From positions 32,487,501-32,551,500 of the forward strand of contig CM038043.1 of assembly GCA_021397845.1 (NCBI GenBank): a DNA stretch of 64,000 bases, in the 5' to 3' direction. A model generated the notes under the pieces. It did not search any database. It was given only the letters and a program-made list of their open reading frames with translations, and was not told the DNA's origin. Each line of letters opens with the position of its first letter. Within the stretch, counting starts at the first letter, position 1. The translations under genes and the position numbers were made by a program. The stretch comes from Areca catechu. Lineage: Eukaryota; Streptophyta; Magnoliopsida; Arecales; Arecaceae. This document shows, piece by piece, positions 47,531-58,785 of the stretch.

Positions 47531-48061
47531 TTGGAGGAAGAAGACAAAGTCGAAGGGTAGAGAAGAAGAAGAAGAAGAAAATGGACAAGGTCTGGAAAGA
47601 TCCTAGCCCTAAAAGAAAGTTTTACCCAGCTGGAAGAAGGAGACAAACCTGGCTTACTTGGAAAGACAAGAATGGCCGGGGGAGAAGAAGGAGCTCTGGT
47701 ACGATGGCGAGCACGCAAGATTTGAAAGGAGATGTATTTTAGGAAAAACTGCCTTTCCTTTCGAAGTGACCAGATGCCTAACCATACTGTTACAGCACCG
47801 CCACCGTCGGATTTGTGCCACGTGTCAGTAATCAACGAAGATGATGCCTCATTTTGACCATGGCCGCTCTGAATTTTGTACTAGCAATAAGTGCTCCTCA
47901 GATGTACCCATGTGGCTCCCCCATGTTGGTTTGGAGAACTACCTCACGAAGCGCCGGTGATTGTGGCCATTATTATGCCAGATTTCTGCCATATCAGCAC
48001 CACATTTACTCCCTTCATCCCAAAAGCCGCATGCCATCGAGACTCGAGAGTGGGGGGCAAA
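47531..48061. other. Tat-1 region between antisense gene and 3' LTR
   Basis: Upstream of the antisense gene and next to the 3' LTR, so the likely place for its promoter; I cannot point to a clear TATA box. The Tat-1 purine tract AGAGTGGGGGGC is at 48047-48058. Confidence 0.5.
48047..48058 (+). promoter_or_regulatory. Tat-1 polypurine tract
   Basis: AGAGTGGGGGGC directly before the LTR start TGATGTGG at 48062. Tat-2 has the equivalent tract on the opposite strand at 49714-49725. Confidence 0.75.
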
Positions 48062-49492
48062 TGATGTGGTGGAATCGCTGACATGGAACCTATGTCAGAC
48101 CCAATCAGACGCCATATCGGATGAAGCTGCCATGTCATATTCTCTCTCTGGACTCTTTCGCCAGGTTGGCTCCCTTCGGGTCGAGATGCCTTGGTCGAAG
48201 TCGAGCTCCGCCTCTATCCGGACTCCTTCACCAGGCTGGCTCCCTTCGGGTCGAGATGCCTTGGCCAAAGTCGAGCTCCGCCTTTGCCCGGACTTCTTCA
48301 CCAGGCTGGCTCCCTTCGGGTCGAGATGCCATGGCTGAAGTCGAGCTCCGCCTCTGCCCGGACTCCTTCACCAGGCTGGCCCCCTCGAGGTTGAGACACG
48401 ATGGCCAAAGTCGAGCTCTGTCTCTGCCTAGCCTCCTTCGCCAGGTTGGCTCCCCTCGAGGTTGAGACACCGTGGCCGAAGTTGAGCTCTGCCTCTGTCT
48501 GGACTCCTTCGCCAGGCTGGCTCCCTTCTGGTCGAGACGTCTTGGCCAAAGTCGAGCTCCGCCTCTGCCCAGACTCCTTCGCCAGGCTGGCTCCCCTCGA
48601 GGTCGAGACGCCATGACCGAAGTCGAGCTCCGGCTTCCTAAGCTTGCCCCACCTTGGGCGAAGAGAACTGAAGTCGAAGGACATCACCGCTTACTTGGAC
48701 GATGGCGAGCCGCCCAAGGCCACAAGGGGACGCCCACCAGGCTACAATAACTGCCTCAACTACCTCTTTCATCGGAAGGGAAGGGGTTCTTCAATTGAGG
48801 CACTGTGCTCCCGGCTAACTATCTATGCCATCCGAAAGAAGAAGTCAACCTAGAGAATTCAAATCCAGTGGACGGCTGCCTGTCGATCGAGGCTCTACCA
48901 GGCTTCCTGAAGTGGAGCGACCAGAAGGAATGTAAGAGTGCACGGTGCTATTTGCTATCACGGATGGGAAAAGGCACCTAGTGCATGGCATTGGACATCA
49001 CCGCACGTGCCTGCAAGTGAAGGAAAGATCCCGAGGTACGCAGCGCACAATGACTCTAGCTAAAAGGAGTTCTCCAAGGTTCAAACAAGGTAAGTCAAGT
49101 CACAAGCGAGCAAACACACGGGCAAGAGGGGGGCAGCTCATAAGAGAGCCACCACTCCAGGCTATCGGAGACCCACAAGAAGGGCCTTGACGGACATAGC
49201 CACCTAGCTTAGGCTCTACTCTGCTGCCATTCCCACGCTCTGCTCTTGACCCACTCTCACCCTCTCATTTCACAAGTTTTTCCTCCTAGCATGGAGTCCA
49301 CCTACGGGGCTCGACTAGGAGGATCTATTCCCCTAGATCGTCATTTACTCAAACATCAAAGTTCCCCCGATGGGATCAGCAGCCCGAGTCTCCTCTATTT
49401 TGCAGGTCCGGGCATCCGAGCAAGATCTTGGCAATAGGGGCACGGACCGAGGTCGACTTCAGCTATAGGCCAAGACAGTCTTGACGGCAACA
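48062..49492 (+). repeat. Tat-1 3' LTR
   Basis: The start is fixed by the purine tract and by likeness to the Tat-3 LTR (TGATGTGG, then CTGACATGGAACCTA). The end near 49492, GACGGCAACA, is set by analogy with the Tat-3 end GGCGGTAACA and by a drop in GC content; it may be off by a few bases. Both LTRs share CTATTTTGCAGG near the 3' end. Contains a 70-bp tandem repeat; the open frames there are repeat translations. Confidence 0.7.
48135..48640 (+). repeat. 70-bp tandem repeat in Tat-1 LTR
   Basis: Seven units with TCGAGATG- or TTGAGACA-type anchors at 48181, 48251, 48321, 48391, 48462, 48532 and 48603. Each carries CCAGGCTGGCTCCC and GTCGAGCTCCGCCTC. The Tat-3 LTR has a different repeat at a similar place. 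Confidence 0.9.
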
Positions 49493-49713
49493 ACATCTAT
49501 CTTCTTTGTCTGCTAAATCCATCGAATATTTTCTCTTAATTAGCCAGTGAAGTTTGGTTGTCGATTTGTTTGTCAGCCGTTCACCCCATATCCCAAAGTC
49601 GAGTTGGTCGAACTTTTACATTATACCTTAGAGGTGAGTTGGTCAAACTTTTACATTATCGACCTTCTATTTCTTAGTCCTTTGTTAATCAGTCTGATTA
49701 TTTCATCATAACA
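49493..49713 (-). repeat. Tat-2 3' LTR, partial
   Basis: In element sense (minus) it starts TGTTATGATG at 49713, right after the purine tract. Only about 220 bp remain before the Tat-1 LTR; Tat-1 may have been inserted into it, the rest lying left of the window. An internal imperfect duplication, GAGTTGGTCGAACTTTTACA, is near 49602-49665. The left border is uncertain. Confidence 0.5.
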
Positions 49714-49725
49714 GTTGCCCCCACT
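49714..49725 (-). promoter_or_regulatory. Tat-2 polypurine tract
   Basis: On the minus strand AGTGGGGGCAAC, adjoining the LTR start; nearly the same as the Tat-1 tract. Confidence 0.7.
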
Positions 49726-50264
49726 CCCAATTTCAAGACATCTTGTCATCTTGAAAGAAGGGAGTTATAATAATTTTTGTCACTTTGAGTTCATTTTCAT
49801 GTCGGCCATTAATGGCTCCTCTTATGGTGAGTCACTTCATTGTTAGAACTATAATTGAAGGGACGTTCACTAATGATAATAGGTTCTGGTGGCAAATGGT
49901 AGAATTGATTTATCTTTCTTTTAGTTATTTTGCCTTTACCAAGTGTCGAATCCCTATTATTGATGGAGTCATTCTCACGGATTGAGGTGGCATATCAGTA
50001 TCCTTTTTGGGGGCTGCATATCTTCTTCGATCATAATTCAATTGCATGGCATGATCATGGGCATCTCTCATCATTCAAGAATGAAATCATAGCCATTGAC
50101 ATTATCAGCATAAAGGGTTTCCTTTCTTCCCCTGGTTTAAACTTTCATTATTCCAAGGGTTCTTGTCTTTAGAGTCTTCGTCTTCTCCGAGTCTCCTCTT
50201 CTCTTCAAGATCTTCGTAGGTCAGGCTTTTTCTTGCACATTCTTTTCTTCTTTTATTCTTCTAG
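49726..50264. other. Tat-2 region between 3' LTR and antisense gene
   Basis: AT-rich, with no supported gene. It is the expected upstream region of the antisense gene on the plus strand. Confidence 0.45.
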
Positions 50265-51025
50265 TATGGTTAGATTTTTAGAGGTCCCTGCCACAGGTAG
50301 ATCCTCCACCCATAGGGGAGAGATTGAACAATAGTCCTTTGATAGTTTTAGTCCTTCGAGGATAAGAGGTCTGAACATAGAGGATCTTCGTCCAGAACTA
50401 ATAAGGAGTTTCTTTAGTGATTCTAGGGTAGCCATCCTGTGAAGTTATTATAAGATTTCATGGGATTTTCTAGTGTCTATTCCTCAATCCAATGATAGGA
50501 TGGATAGGCCCCCTTCCGCTAGTATAGCAGTGTATGAGGAACATCTTACATAGGGCTTCATTTTCCTCTTCATCCCTTCATTTGGATTTTTAATTTATAT
50601 AAAGTAATCTCTGATAGTTGATCTCGAATAGTATTTGGGTAATTTGTACTTTCAATGTTTTGTATTATGATCTTCAAATCGAACCTAGGACTTCCATATT
50701 TTGTTCTCTCTTCATCATCAAGAAAGATCATCATGGCCAAAGATAGTAGGTCATCAGACCATGCCATGGTCAGAAATTCATCAAAGGTCTTCCATTTGCT
50801 ATTCATGGATGGAAATCTTGTTTTTTTTTTTATCGTCTATCCAGCTCTGGAGTTTCAATACCAAGTAGAGGGAGCCTCGTCTAACCCTAAATGATAGTAA
50901 GAAAGTCCTTGTAGCAGATAAAGAGGACTTCAAAAAGCTCTTGAAAGTTGAAGTACTTTCATTAAAGGAGTTGTTAGGTGAACAAAGCCTCTTCTTCGCC
51001 AGGATTAGCATGTCACTTAGTTTAG

Positions 51026-51116
51026 GTATATTTCGATGAATAAGTCATAGTTTCTCTCTTTTTCTTTCTCCCACTTTTTTTCTTTGAGTTGATTGGCTCC
51101 TTTTCCTTTTTTGCAG
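51026..51116 (+). other. Intron 1 of Tat-2 antisense gene
   Basis: Donor TTTAG/GTATATTTCG, acceptor CCTTTTTTGCAG/ACGAG, 91 nt, phase 1. Same position and phase as intron 1 of the Tat-1 gene, just before the Met-Lys of exon 2. Confidence 0.72.
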
Positions 51117-51643
51117 ACGAGAACATGAAGCCAGAAGCTAGAAAGCTTTATCAGGTGGTCAAGAAGAGGTGGGCCATTCCTATAAAGGCATCCCATGATC
51201 CAAAGAGGGCACACACATCTAGTTCGACCTCAGAGGCTCCAGTGGGGCCGATTGTCCTAGTCATTATGCATTTGGGGACAGCGAGGACTTTTGATGATGA
51301 TGACATCCCTATTGCCGAGTTGCATCTGAGGACTTCTTCATTGATCGGTCAATCTTCTGAACAGCTGAATAACCCACCACCCGTTGATGATCCATCTTTG
51401 CGAACCAACCAGGGCAAAGACAAGGCTCCTCAAATCTACATAGAATCCGAAGGAGAACATTGGGCTGAAGAGGAGCCAAAATCATACATTGATCTTAATG
51501 ATTTTACTGATGAGTCAGGGTTGGAAAATTCTGAACAAGCCCATCGATTTTTGAAAGCCATCATTCTCCTTAGAGATTGGGAGACGACGAAGGTGCATTA
51601 ACTGGATGAAGTTATTCCCTCTTTCTTTCCGAGCCTCCTTAAG

Positions 51644-51713
51644 GTATTTTCCCCTTTTCTTCTTCTGCTTTTTATGAATACTATTAACTTCAAATTTTAT
51701 TGTCTTGTTTTAG
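51644..51713 (+). other. Intron 2 of Tat-2 antisense gene
   Basis: Donor CTTAAG/GTATTTTCC, acceptor TTGTCTTGTTTTAG/TTTATCC, 70 nt, phase 0. Since 70 is not a multiple of three, only splicing keeps the coiled-coil exon in frame with exon 2. Confidence 0.75.
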
Positions 51714-52340
51714 TTTATCCATGGAGTGTCTCTAGTAGAAGAGAGTTTCTCGAGCTTCACCGAACTCAGCCGTAGCCTCCGGGATCAACTTGAAATAGCG
51801 AAGATCGAAAAGGAAGTTGCTAAAGAGTTGAAATAAAGTATGGAGGCAAAGCTTGAAAGTAGCATCGCAAATATTTCTCTTCTACAAAGAGAGTTGAAGT
51901 CGGTGCAAGATAAAGTGGTCAAAGTAAAGGCCAAGCTAAAGAAAAAGAAGAAGCTCCTTTTCGACAAGAAAATAATGAAGGAGTTAAAGCAAAAGGCCAA
52001 TGAAGCTATAGCCCAAAAGGCAACTGAGAAGAGGGCTGAACTTGTAGAGGGCAAAATCTTCCAGGCAATCAAGGAGTACAAGAAATTATCTACCTTTGAA
52101 GATGAAATGACAGAGTTAGGGATTTCTAGTCATAAAGTTGGATTTGCCAATTACAAAGAGAATGTCCTGGAGCTCTTCCCTTACTTGGATCTTTAGAAGG
52201 TTGTCTTCGGTGGGGATGACACAAAAGAAGGTAACGAACCAGCAACTGAAACACTTGATCCCATGGCCTCTCCTGAAGCCACCATGAGAGCCAAAGAGAT
52301 TATTCAAGATGGAGGAGCACTGAGCCGGGGCCAGAAGTAG

Positions 52341-53089
52341 ATGTTACTGTCGATGAGGATTGACTCCGAACAATCAATTTATTATATCTCTTTCTTTCTT
52401 ATTTTTTTTATATATCTATATGGAACCTTCGAGTAATTAATGAACTTTTTGGTCTCCCTTTTATTTTCAAAGCATTCTCATCTTGTTGTTGCTATTATTT
52501 TCTTGTATGAGAAAATCTTAAAGTATTGAACCCTTGGTAAATCTTAAGTACTTGGAAAAATTTTTCAGTACTGAGCCCTCGGTAAATCTTAAGTACTTGT
52601 GTAGAAAAATCCTTAAGTATTTAAGATTTTACAAGTATTGAACCCTTGGTAAATATTAACATGCCAATCCCTTTGTCAGTCATATTGATGAGTCAAACAT
52701 GTAAGTGGACTCCTTCAGTTGTCGGCCATACTAATAAGTTGAATATTTAAGTCAAACTCTTTAATTTGTCGAACATACTGATGAGTTCGAACAGTTAAGT
52801 CAAACTCTTTAATTTGTCAGACATACCGATGAGTTGGACATTTAAGTCAACTCTTTAATTTATTAGACATATCGATGAGTCAGATAGTTAAGCCAACTCT
52901 TTAATTTGTTGGACATATCAATGAGTTGGATAGTTAAGCCAACTTTTTAATTTGTCAAACATATCGATGAGTTGGATAGTTAAGCCAACTCTTTAATTTG
53001 TCGAACATACCGATGAGTCGAGTGGATCAATATTCTCATGAAATTTTTAGAAGGGTAACTTTGTTACTAATAATACATGCATAAATTTT
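52341..53089 (-). other. Tat-2 3' region between antisense gene and pol
   Basis: AT-rich spacer. It has loose repeats of AAGTACTTG and ACCCTTGGTAAATCTTAAG between 52500 and 52660, then the 46-bp minisatellite. No coding frame supported. Confidence 0.6.
52670..53030. repeat. 46-bp minisatellite in Tat-2 3' region
   Basis: About eight units with starts near 52687, 52733, 52780, 52828, 52874, 52920, 52966 and 53012; the last four steps are exactly 46 bp. Core words are GATGAGTTGGATAGTTAAG and CAACTCTTTAATTTGTCG. Same position relative to pol as the 30-bp array of Tat-1, without sequence similarity. Confidence 0.9.
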
Positions 53090-54977
53090 CTACATTCTAT
53101 AGTCGAGCAATTCGATATCCATCTAAGCTTTCAATCATGTAGGTTCCAGGATGTATAATTTTAGTAATCTGATATGGCCTTCCTAATTTGAAGAAAGTTT
53201 TCCTTGCTCAGTTGGCCTAGGTATTTTTGCTCTTCGTAACACAAGGTCTCCAAGCTGGAAGATTCTAGTTTTAACCCAGGGATTATAATACCAAGCAACT
53301 TTTTGTCAATTTGTAGCCATTCTTAGATGAGCTTGGAGCTTTGTTCCTTCCAGTAGGTCTAGGTCCATTCTTCAGCATTTTGAATTATCTGGTTCTTTGA
53401 AATGTTCAATCCTCATAGATTGTAAGCTAATTTTTATCTGTATTGCTGCTTTGATCTTGAATGTTAAATTGAATGGCGATCCTCCCATTGTAGTTTGAGG
53501 AGTTGTTCGATATGTCCAAAGTACTGAATTTAACTCTTTGACCTAGAGTCCTCTTGCTCCATCTAGCCTTGTCTTTAAACCATGGAGAATTTAGCCTTGT
53601 CTTTAAACTATGGAGAATTGTTTGATTTGTCACTTCTGCTTCACCATTAGATTAAGGATATCCAATGGAGGTCAATTTATGAATAATGTGATATTAGGTG
53701 CAGAAATCCCTAAATTTTTGATTATCAAATTATCTTTTATTATCGGTGATGATTGTATGTGGGATTCCAAACTGATAGATTATATAGTTTCTGATGAGAC
53801 TTTCAACCTTCCCGTCAGTTATATGAGCTAAGGATTCAGCTTCAACCCACTTGGTGAAGTAGTCAATAGCTATGATAATAAATTCTCTAACCAGAAGCTG
53901 GGAGGAATGGACCAAGGATATTGATTCTCCATTGAGCAAATAGCCAGAGGGCTGTTAATTGAGTCAACTGACTTGCAAAATACCTTTGGATATTAAAATA
54001 CCTTTGACACTAATCATACTTTCTGACAAAATCAACCACATCCTTTTGGATAGTCGACCAATAATATCCTTGTCATATTATCTTGTAGGCTAGAGATCTA
54101 GCACCCAAGTGATCACCATATATGCCTTCATGAACTTTTCTAAGGGCATAATCAACATCCATAAGCCTCAAACATTTTAACAAAGGTTAAGTGAAAGATC
54201 TTTTATAAAGGATCCCTTCTATAATCATATATTATGAAGCCATCCATTTTATTCATCTGGCTTCGATGGCATCTTCAGGCAAGATTTCTTCTTTTAGATA
54301 TTTAATGATTGGATCCATCTAGCTGGGCTCTTGTTCTATTTGATGAATTTCCGTGTTTTCATCAATACTGGGTGTTTTGAGGTCTCAATGTATGTCTGGC
54401 CAAGAGAATCAGCAATTATTGTAGCCAATCGAGAAAGTACATCAGCTTAAGAATTTTTAGTTCGAGTTATATGAGATATTTTGGAGAAGTTAAATTTAGT
54501 TATGAAGATCCATACCTTCTTCAAATATTTTATCATGATGGTATCTTGGGCTTCAAATTCTCCCTTTACTTGTTTTACTCCTAACTGAGAATCTGTGAAG
54601 ACTTTAATTTTTTGGACTTTGAGTATCTTGGTGATTTTCAATTTAGCCAGGAGTGCTTCCTATTATGCTTGGTTGTTTGATGCATGAAAGAATAAATGAA
54701 GAGCATATTCAATAACATCTCCTTCGAGATTAGCCAAAATCAATCCTGCTCCATAACCGAAAGAGTTAGATGCTCTATTTATATGGAGTATCCATAGAGG
54801 ATCGAAGTCATCTCCTTCGACCATTTCACCTTCTTTAGTTACCTTTTGTCTACCTTCTTCGATACCCCAAGTGCACTCAGCGACAAAGTCTGCTAATACC
54901 TGTGCTTTCATCATCAGTTATGGCTAATAAGTTATATCAAATTTGACTAATTTTATGGCCAACTTTGCTATTCTCCC
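53090..54977 (-). pseudogene. Tat-2 pol remnant: aRNase H and integrase
   Basis: On the minus strand, from 54977 down: the end of the first RNase H region (AKLAIKLVKFDI, KAQVLADFVAECTW), the archaeal-type RNase H (LHINRASNSFGYGAGLIL, KVFTDSQLGVKQV), a degraded zinc-finger region, the integrase core (IAIDYFTKWVEAE, HTIITDN, then NGEAEVTNQTI near 53650) and a C-terminal WEGH-type fold. Many stops and shifts. Protease and RT are gone because the Tat-3 LTR begins at 54978. More AT-rich and more decayed than Tat-1. Confidence 0.85.
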
Positions 54978-56433
54978 TGATATGGCAACATCCACTGACA
55001 TGGAGCCTACACAACTGCCAGCCAATAGCCACATGGGTGGGGTCTGCCACCTAGATGTGGCCCCCCAATGGAATGCTGAGGTCAGCTTCTAGTCGGGGTC
55101 AGGCTCACAAGGTGAGCCCTCCATCTGAGGTCAGCTTCTGACCGAAGTAGAGTCATAAAGCAGGCCCTCCCACCAAGGTTAGCTCCCAGCTGGGGTCAGG
55201 CTCATGGGGTGAGCCCTCCATCTGAGGTTAGCTCTCGACTAGGGTTGAGCTCATACTACCGAAGGCAGACCTCCCCGGGAGGTCCTTCCCCGCCATATGA
55301 AGGCCATAATTCTTGCCAGTGATGAAGGAGGAAAAGATCAAAAATAATTCAAACAATGGCACGGAGGTCCCTGTCCACCTGCACCTCTAGAAGGTGGCAC
55401 ATGTCCTGCCACCAATGCCAGTTCTGCAACACGTCTCTCACATGCTCTATGCGAGGTGAGTTCGGTCAGACCCAGGGCCCTGTAGTGTGCCACCATGTCG
55501 ACAACCCTACGGTTGAAGACCCAGAGTTTGCCTAGATGGGGAATCCTGTCAAAGCCATAGGCCCTGCAATGCTCGGGAGGTCGATTTGGGAATGGAAACT
55601 CCCTATGATGGCATGGGGCTCAAGGGCGCAGTGCCTGCCCCAAGGGGGGAGAGGAGAAAAAAAAAGACAACACCCTAAGGAAGAGAGGGGGGGAGAGGAA
55701 GAAGGGTGATCTAGGAGCAGAGGGATGAGCGAGAGGGCCCTCTAGAGAGCTCTTAGGAGAACTCTCCAGAGGGCTCATCAAAAGCTGGAAGGAGGACCAG
55801 TCCAAGAGTGAAGGAGAGGCTCCAAGAGGACCAAGGATCGCCTCCTCCTCTGGAAGGACTATTTCAAGATGGGGAAGGGAAGGAGGAGAAGCCACGGGCA
55901 GCAGCAAGCCCCTACAAAGAAGACACCACGATAGAGCACCTCAAGAAGGACACCGAGACCAAGCCCCCGATCTGGATGGGGCCATCGCCCAAGGCATGAG
56001 GTAAGAAAGGTAAGAGGCAGATGCAGGAGGAGCAGGGAGAGGTAAGCAAGCAAGTACCCCGAGAGCTCGGTGACCAAGAAATCAGCCAGAAAACCTCCCC
56101 GCCCCCCTCTCTCCATTGCTTCTTTCTGTCGCTTAGGCATTATCATCTTATTCTTTATCTTATTTGAATATCTTTATCATGTCATCCCCTGAGGTGAGGG
56201 AGTCCCCCAAGCTCTCAATCTCAGAGATTTTTGTTCCCCTCGATCGTCCCACTGACTTGATCATCAGAGTGTCCTCACAGGAATCCCCGGTCTGAGTCTC
56301 CCCTATTTTGCAGGCCGAGCGGGCCGAAGAGTTGACCCTCGAGGAGGAGGGAGCACCCCTGGTGGGACAAGGTGGCACCCGATGCTGTGATGATGCGCTG
56401 GAGCTACAAGCCATGATGATCCAGGCGGTAACA
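54978..56433 (+). repeat. Tat-3 5' LTR
   Basis: Starts TGATATGGCAACATCC, like the Tat-1 LTR, with CTGACATGGAGCCTA after it, and ends GGCGGTAACA before a leader. It abuts Tat-2 pol abruptly, so Tat-3 inserted there. GTCTCCCCTATTTTGCAGG near 56297 matches the Tat-1 LTR. An approximately 49-bp repeat (about four units, 55078-55270) occupies the U3 side. The small frames within have no domains. Confidence 0.72.
55078..55270 (+). repeat. About 49-bp tandem repeat in Tat-3 LTR
   Basis: Units begin GAGGTCAGCTTCT or AAGGTTAGCTCCC at about 55078, 55127, 55175 and 55225, each with GGGGTCAGGCTCA and GAGCCCTCCATCT in variants. Confidence 0.75.
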
Positions 56434-56759
56434 GATTGGCACACTAGGTAGGGAGTGCCGAGCAGTAGACGACTCAGGAGTTGAGAGGATCTTGGCCAAG
56501 GCAGAGGATCCAGGTCCTCCAACCAACGGAATGATCATAGCCACCTCCTTGGGGAAGAGGGGTGCACCTACCAACCCTCCCGATACTCTCTGGTTAGACC
56601 CAGAGTCCAGTCACTCCCTTGCACGTGGAGTCTTTCATCATCTCGTGCAAGCCTAACGGGTAACTCCCTTCCCCACTACCCTTGTAACATGAAAACCATA
56701 TTACGGTTCTGCAGGAGGAGCCCCTACGTCACCATTAAAGGCAAGCACTATAGCCTTGC
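56434..56759 (+). other. Tat-3 leader
   Basis: Follows the LTR with GATTGGCACACTAGGTAGGG, in the place of a primer site; I cannot name the tRNA. No gag frame is visible before the chromovirus D insertion. The last five bases, CTTGC (56755-56759), are the target-site copy. Confidence 0.6.
56755..56759. repeat. Target-site duplication of chromovirus D, left copy
   Basis: CTTGC, repeated at 61885-61889 immediately after the other LTR. Confidence 0.88.
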
Positions 56760-57977
56760 TGATGCGGCAAGCATATGATTAATGTTTTGAATATGGTTTG
56801 TAGAGCAATGAAACCTAATTACACTAGAATTGTACTCATCATAATAAGACTTAAGGATTATAAGAAATGAGATTTTTACTTGATTAGACACAATCCTAAA
56901 CTAAGAAGGAAGAAGATCTAGATAATAGAGGCTAATGATTGTGGACTTACCTTGATGAGCTTTCCAACCTTCTTTTGATTCATACCTTGAAACTACCAAT
57001 GCTCAGAACTGAAGAACCTGGATAACAGAGATCAGAACCCTAGACTTGGGGCTTCAGCTTGTTGGTTCTTTATCAAGGTGAACCCGATTCACAACTCAAA
57101 GACTTCAAAGGACCCTGCAATGAAGATCAATGTTAAGGATGAAGGATAAGAACATATAGAAGGGATGGGAGAATTTATGAACTAAGAACAGAAATTTGAG
57201 AAGATCTGGCTGACTCCAATGCCTTCACGTGAGCTTGGAAGATGCTTTGCTAGGGGAAAAGAATGGTTTTGGCGTGGAGGAAGAGGATGGGAAACTTTCA
57301 CATAAGGAAAAAAAAAAAATACAAGACAACTTCTACTTCCAAAATTCAACTTCAATTTTCATTCATTCCCAAAATCAATCCCTTTTACAATGGGGCATCC
57401 AAGGCTTTTTAATAGCCTTACAAAACTTTTGAAATTTGAAAACTCCCCAAATTGTGGAGGATTACAAGGGAGGTTGGAGGATATGGGGCCTTGTTACATG
57501 GGATAAGGAGAAATTCATGGAGATTGGCTGGTTTCTTTGAATTTAAAATACTTGGTCGATCTCCCCTTTAGGCGCCCATTTGAAGGTGACGTGGCTGATG
57601 ATGTGGCATCCCTGGTGGCTGCTTTGTTGGCATGGTGATGTGGAATTCCAGCTTGATGGACCAAGGTCTTGATTTGGAAGGTCCAAGTGGTTTAGTGAAC
57701 CTCAACTTGAAGTAGCTTGGACTTGATTTAAATAAACCTAATGGAACTCTAATTGAGTTCTTATTTGAACCCAGATTGAGACAGGACATAATTACAGGAC
57801 TCGATTGGACATAATTACAGGATTCATGAAATTGAAACTAAGTAATTATAGGACTCTTGAAAGTAAATTGCCCTTTACAAGAAAAATTTAACCTAGTGAT
57901 CTTCGATCCAAAGTGGAATTAGGTTAACCTTATTTGAGTGGGGTTTTATTCTGCTTCTGCTTCTGGTGTCCACACCA
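56760..57977 (-). repeat. Chromovirus D 3' LTR
   Basis: A 1218-bp LTR, plus-strand ends TGATGCGGC and GTCCACACCA. Pairs with 60588-61884, differing by a modest number of substitutions and an 83-bp duplication present only in the partner. Confidence 0.9.
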
Positions 57978-58785
57978 ATTCTCCTGGGGTGGGCAGAACT
58001 CGACCCAATCGAGTATGGTTCAGTTTTGCCCTGGTAATGCTCGAACAAGTCTGGTTAAGTCTTTGCAGGTCCTCTCGAGTAATCCAAGAGTTGTCGGACT
58101 CAGATAGACCTTGCCATTAAACCAGGTATCGCTGATAGTCCTTATTCCTGGTAGTAATGGTCTTGTCATCCAGGATTCTCTCAATCCTCTCTCTCCGCTC
58201 AGGTAGGGTTGGTGGTGGACACTCGGAAATAAGTTCACTCTCAATGAAAGTTTTTGGCCCAAAAGCCTCACTAGGTATTAGTACTGGTTCTTTGTATTCT
58301 ACTAGGTCTGAAACATTAAAGGTTGTACTGATACCCATATCATGTGAAAGTTCCAAAACATACGCATTAGGCCCTATTTTCTTTAAGATCTTGAAAGGTC
58401 CCGCTCTGCGGGCATGCAGCTTCTTTATGGTTCCAGAGGGGAACTGTTCAGGGTTGAGCCTAATCATCGCATAATCCCCTTCACAGATTTCTTTAGCCCT
58501 CTTATGTGAATCAGCTAAATGTTTGTAAGTCTCATTGCTCAGTTTGATCTTATTACTGATTTCTTTATGCAAATCTGTGACATGCTGTGCAAAAGATTCA
58601 GCAGACTCAGAAATTTATACAAACACTTACAAAATACAGACTGAACTAGGCATCCTTATTGAGAGGAATTTTATTGGACTTTCTAGGACCTAAAGCTAAC
58701 AGATTAATGACTCTCTAGGTTTGACCCTAGTCTGGTATGCACATGAGAATTTACCATGGGTTCCTAGCAAATGCCATAAGGTTTT
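57978..58785 (-). pseudogene. Chromovirus D integrase end and chromodomain
   Basis: The minus-strand frame HKEISNKIKLSNETYKHLAD leads to GPFKILKKIGPNAYVLEL and the chromodomain (ERIERILDDKTITTRNKDYQ), interrupted by a TAA near 58117-58119 and followed by SWITREDLQ. Upstream a scrap of integrase core (KTLWHLLGT, KFS-AY) is recognisable near 58740-58786 after a shift. The region between, about 58620-58740, does not match relatives and looks rearranged. Confidence 0.82.

Larger units (their letters stand above)
50265..52340 (+). pseudogene. Tat-2 antisense accessory gene, three exons
   Basis: It runs opposite to Tat-2 pol. Exon 1 (50265-51025, many stops) keeps the same domain as the Tat-1 gene (SIPQSNDRMDRPPSASIAVYE, HPF-like and GWKSCFFF remnants) and ends LLGEQSLFFARISMSLSL, matching LLSEQNLSKAGVSLIRQL of Tat-1. 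Exon 2 (51117-51643) begins with ENMKPEARKLYQ and is acidic, Ser/Pro-rich. Exon 3 (51714-52340) is a coiled coil ending FQAIKEYKKLSTFEDEM and VLELFPYLDL, a tail the Tat-1 copy has lost. Splicing two introns gives one frame through exons 2 and 3 apart from stops at 51599 and 51834. Role unknown. Confidence 0.75.

Noticed and set aside
47383..47835. 150-residue minus-strand open frame overlapping the Tat-1 antisense gene start
   Set aside because: It is in a different frame from the conserved domain, Ser/Leu-rich and without homologous counterpart in Tat-2.
48095..48750. Overlapping repetitive open frames on both strands
   Set aside because: They translate the 70-bp LTR repeat in several frames and have no start, domain or codon signal.
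55620..56146. Open frames in the Tat-3 LTR on the minus strand
   Set aside because: Low-complexity Pro/Ser/Leu translations of an LTR, with no domain and no counterpart in the Tat-1 LTR.
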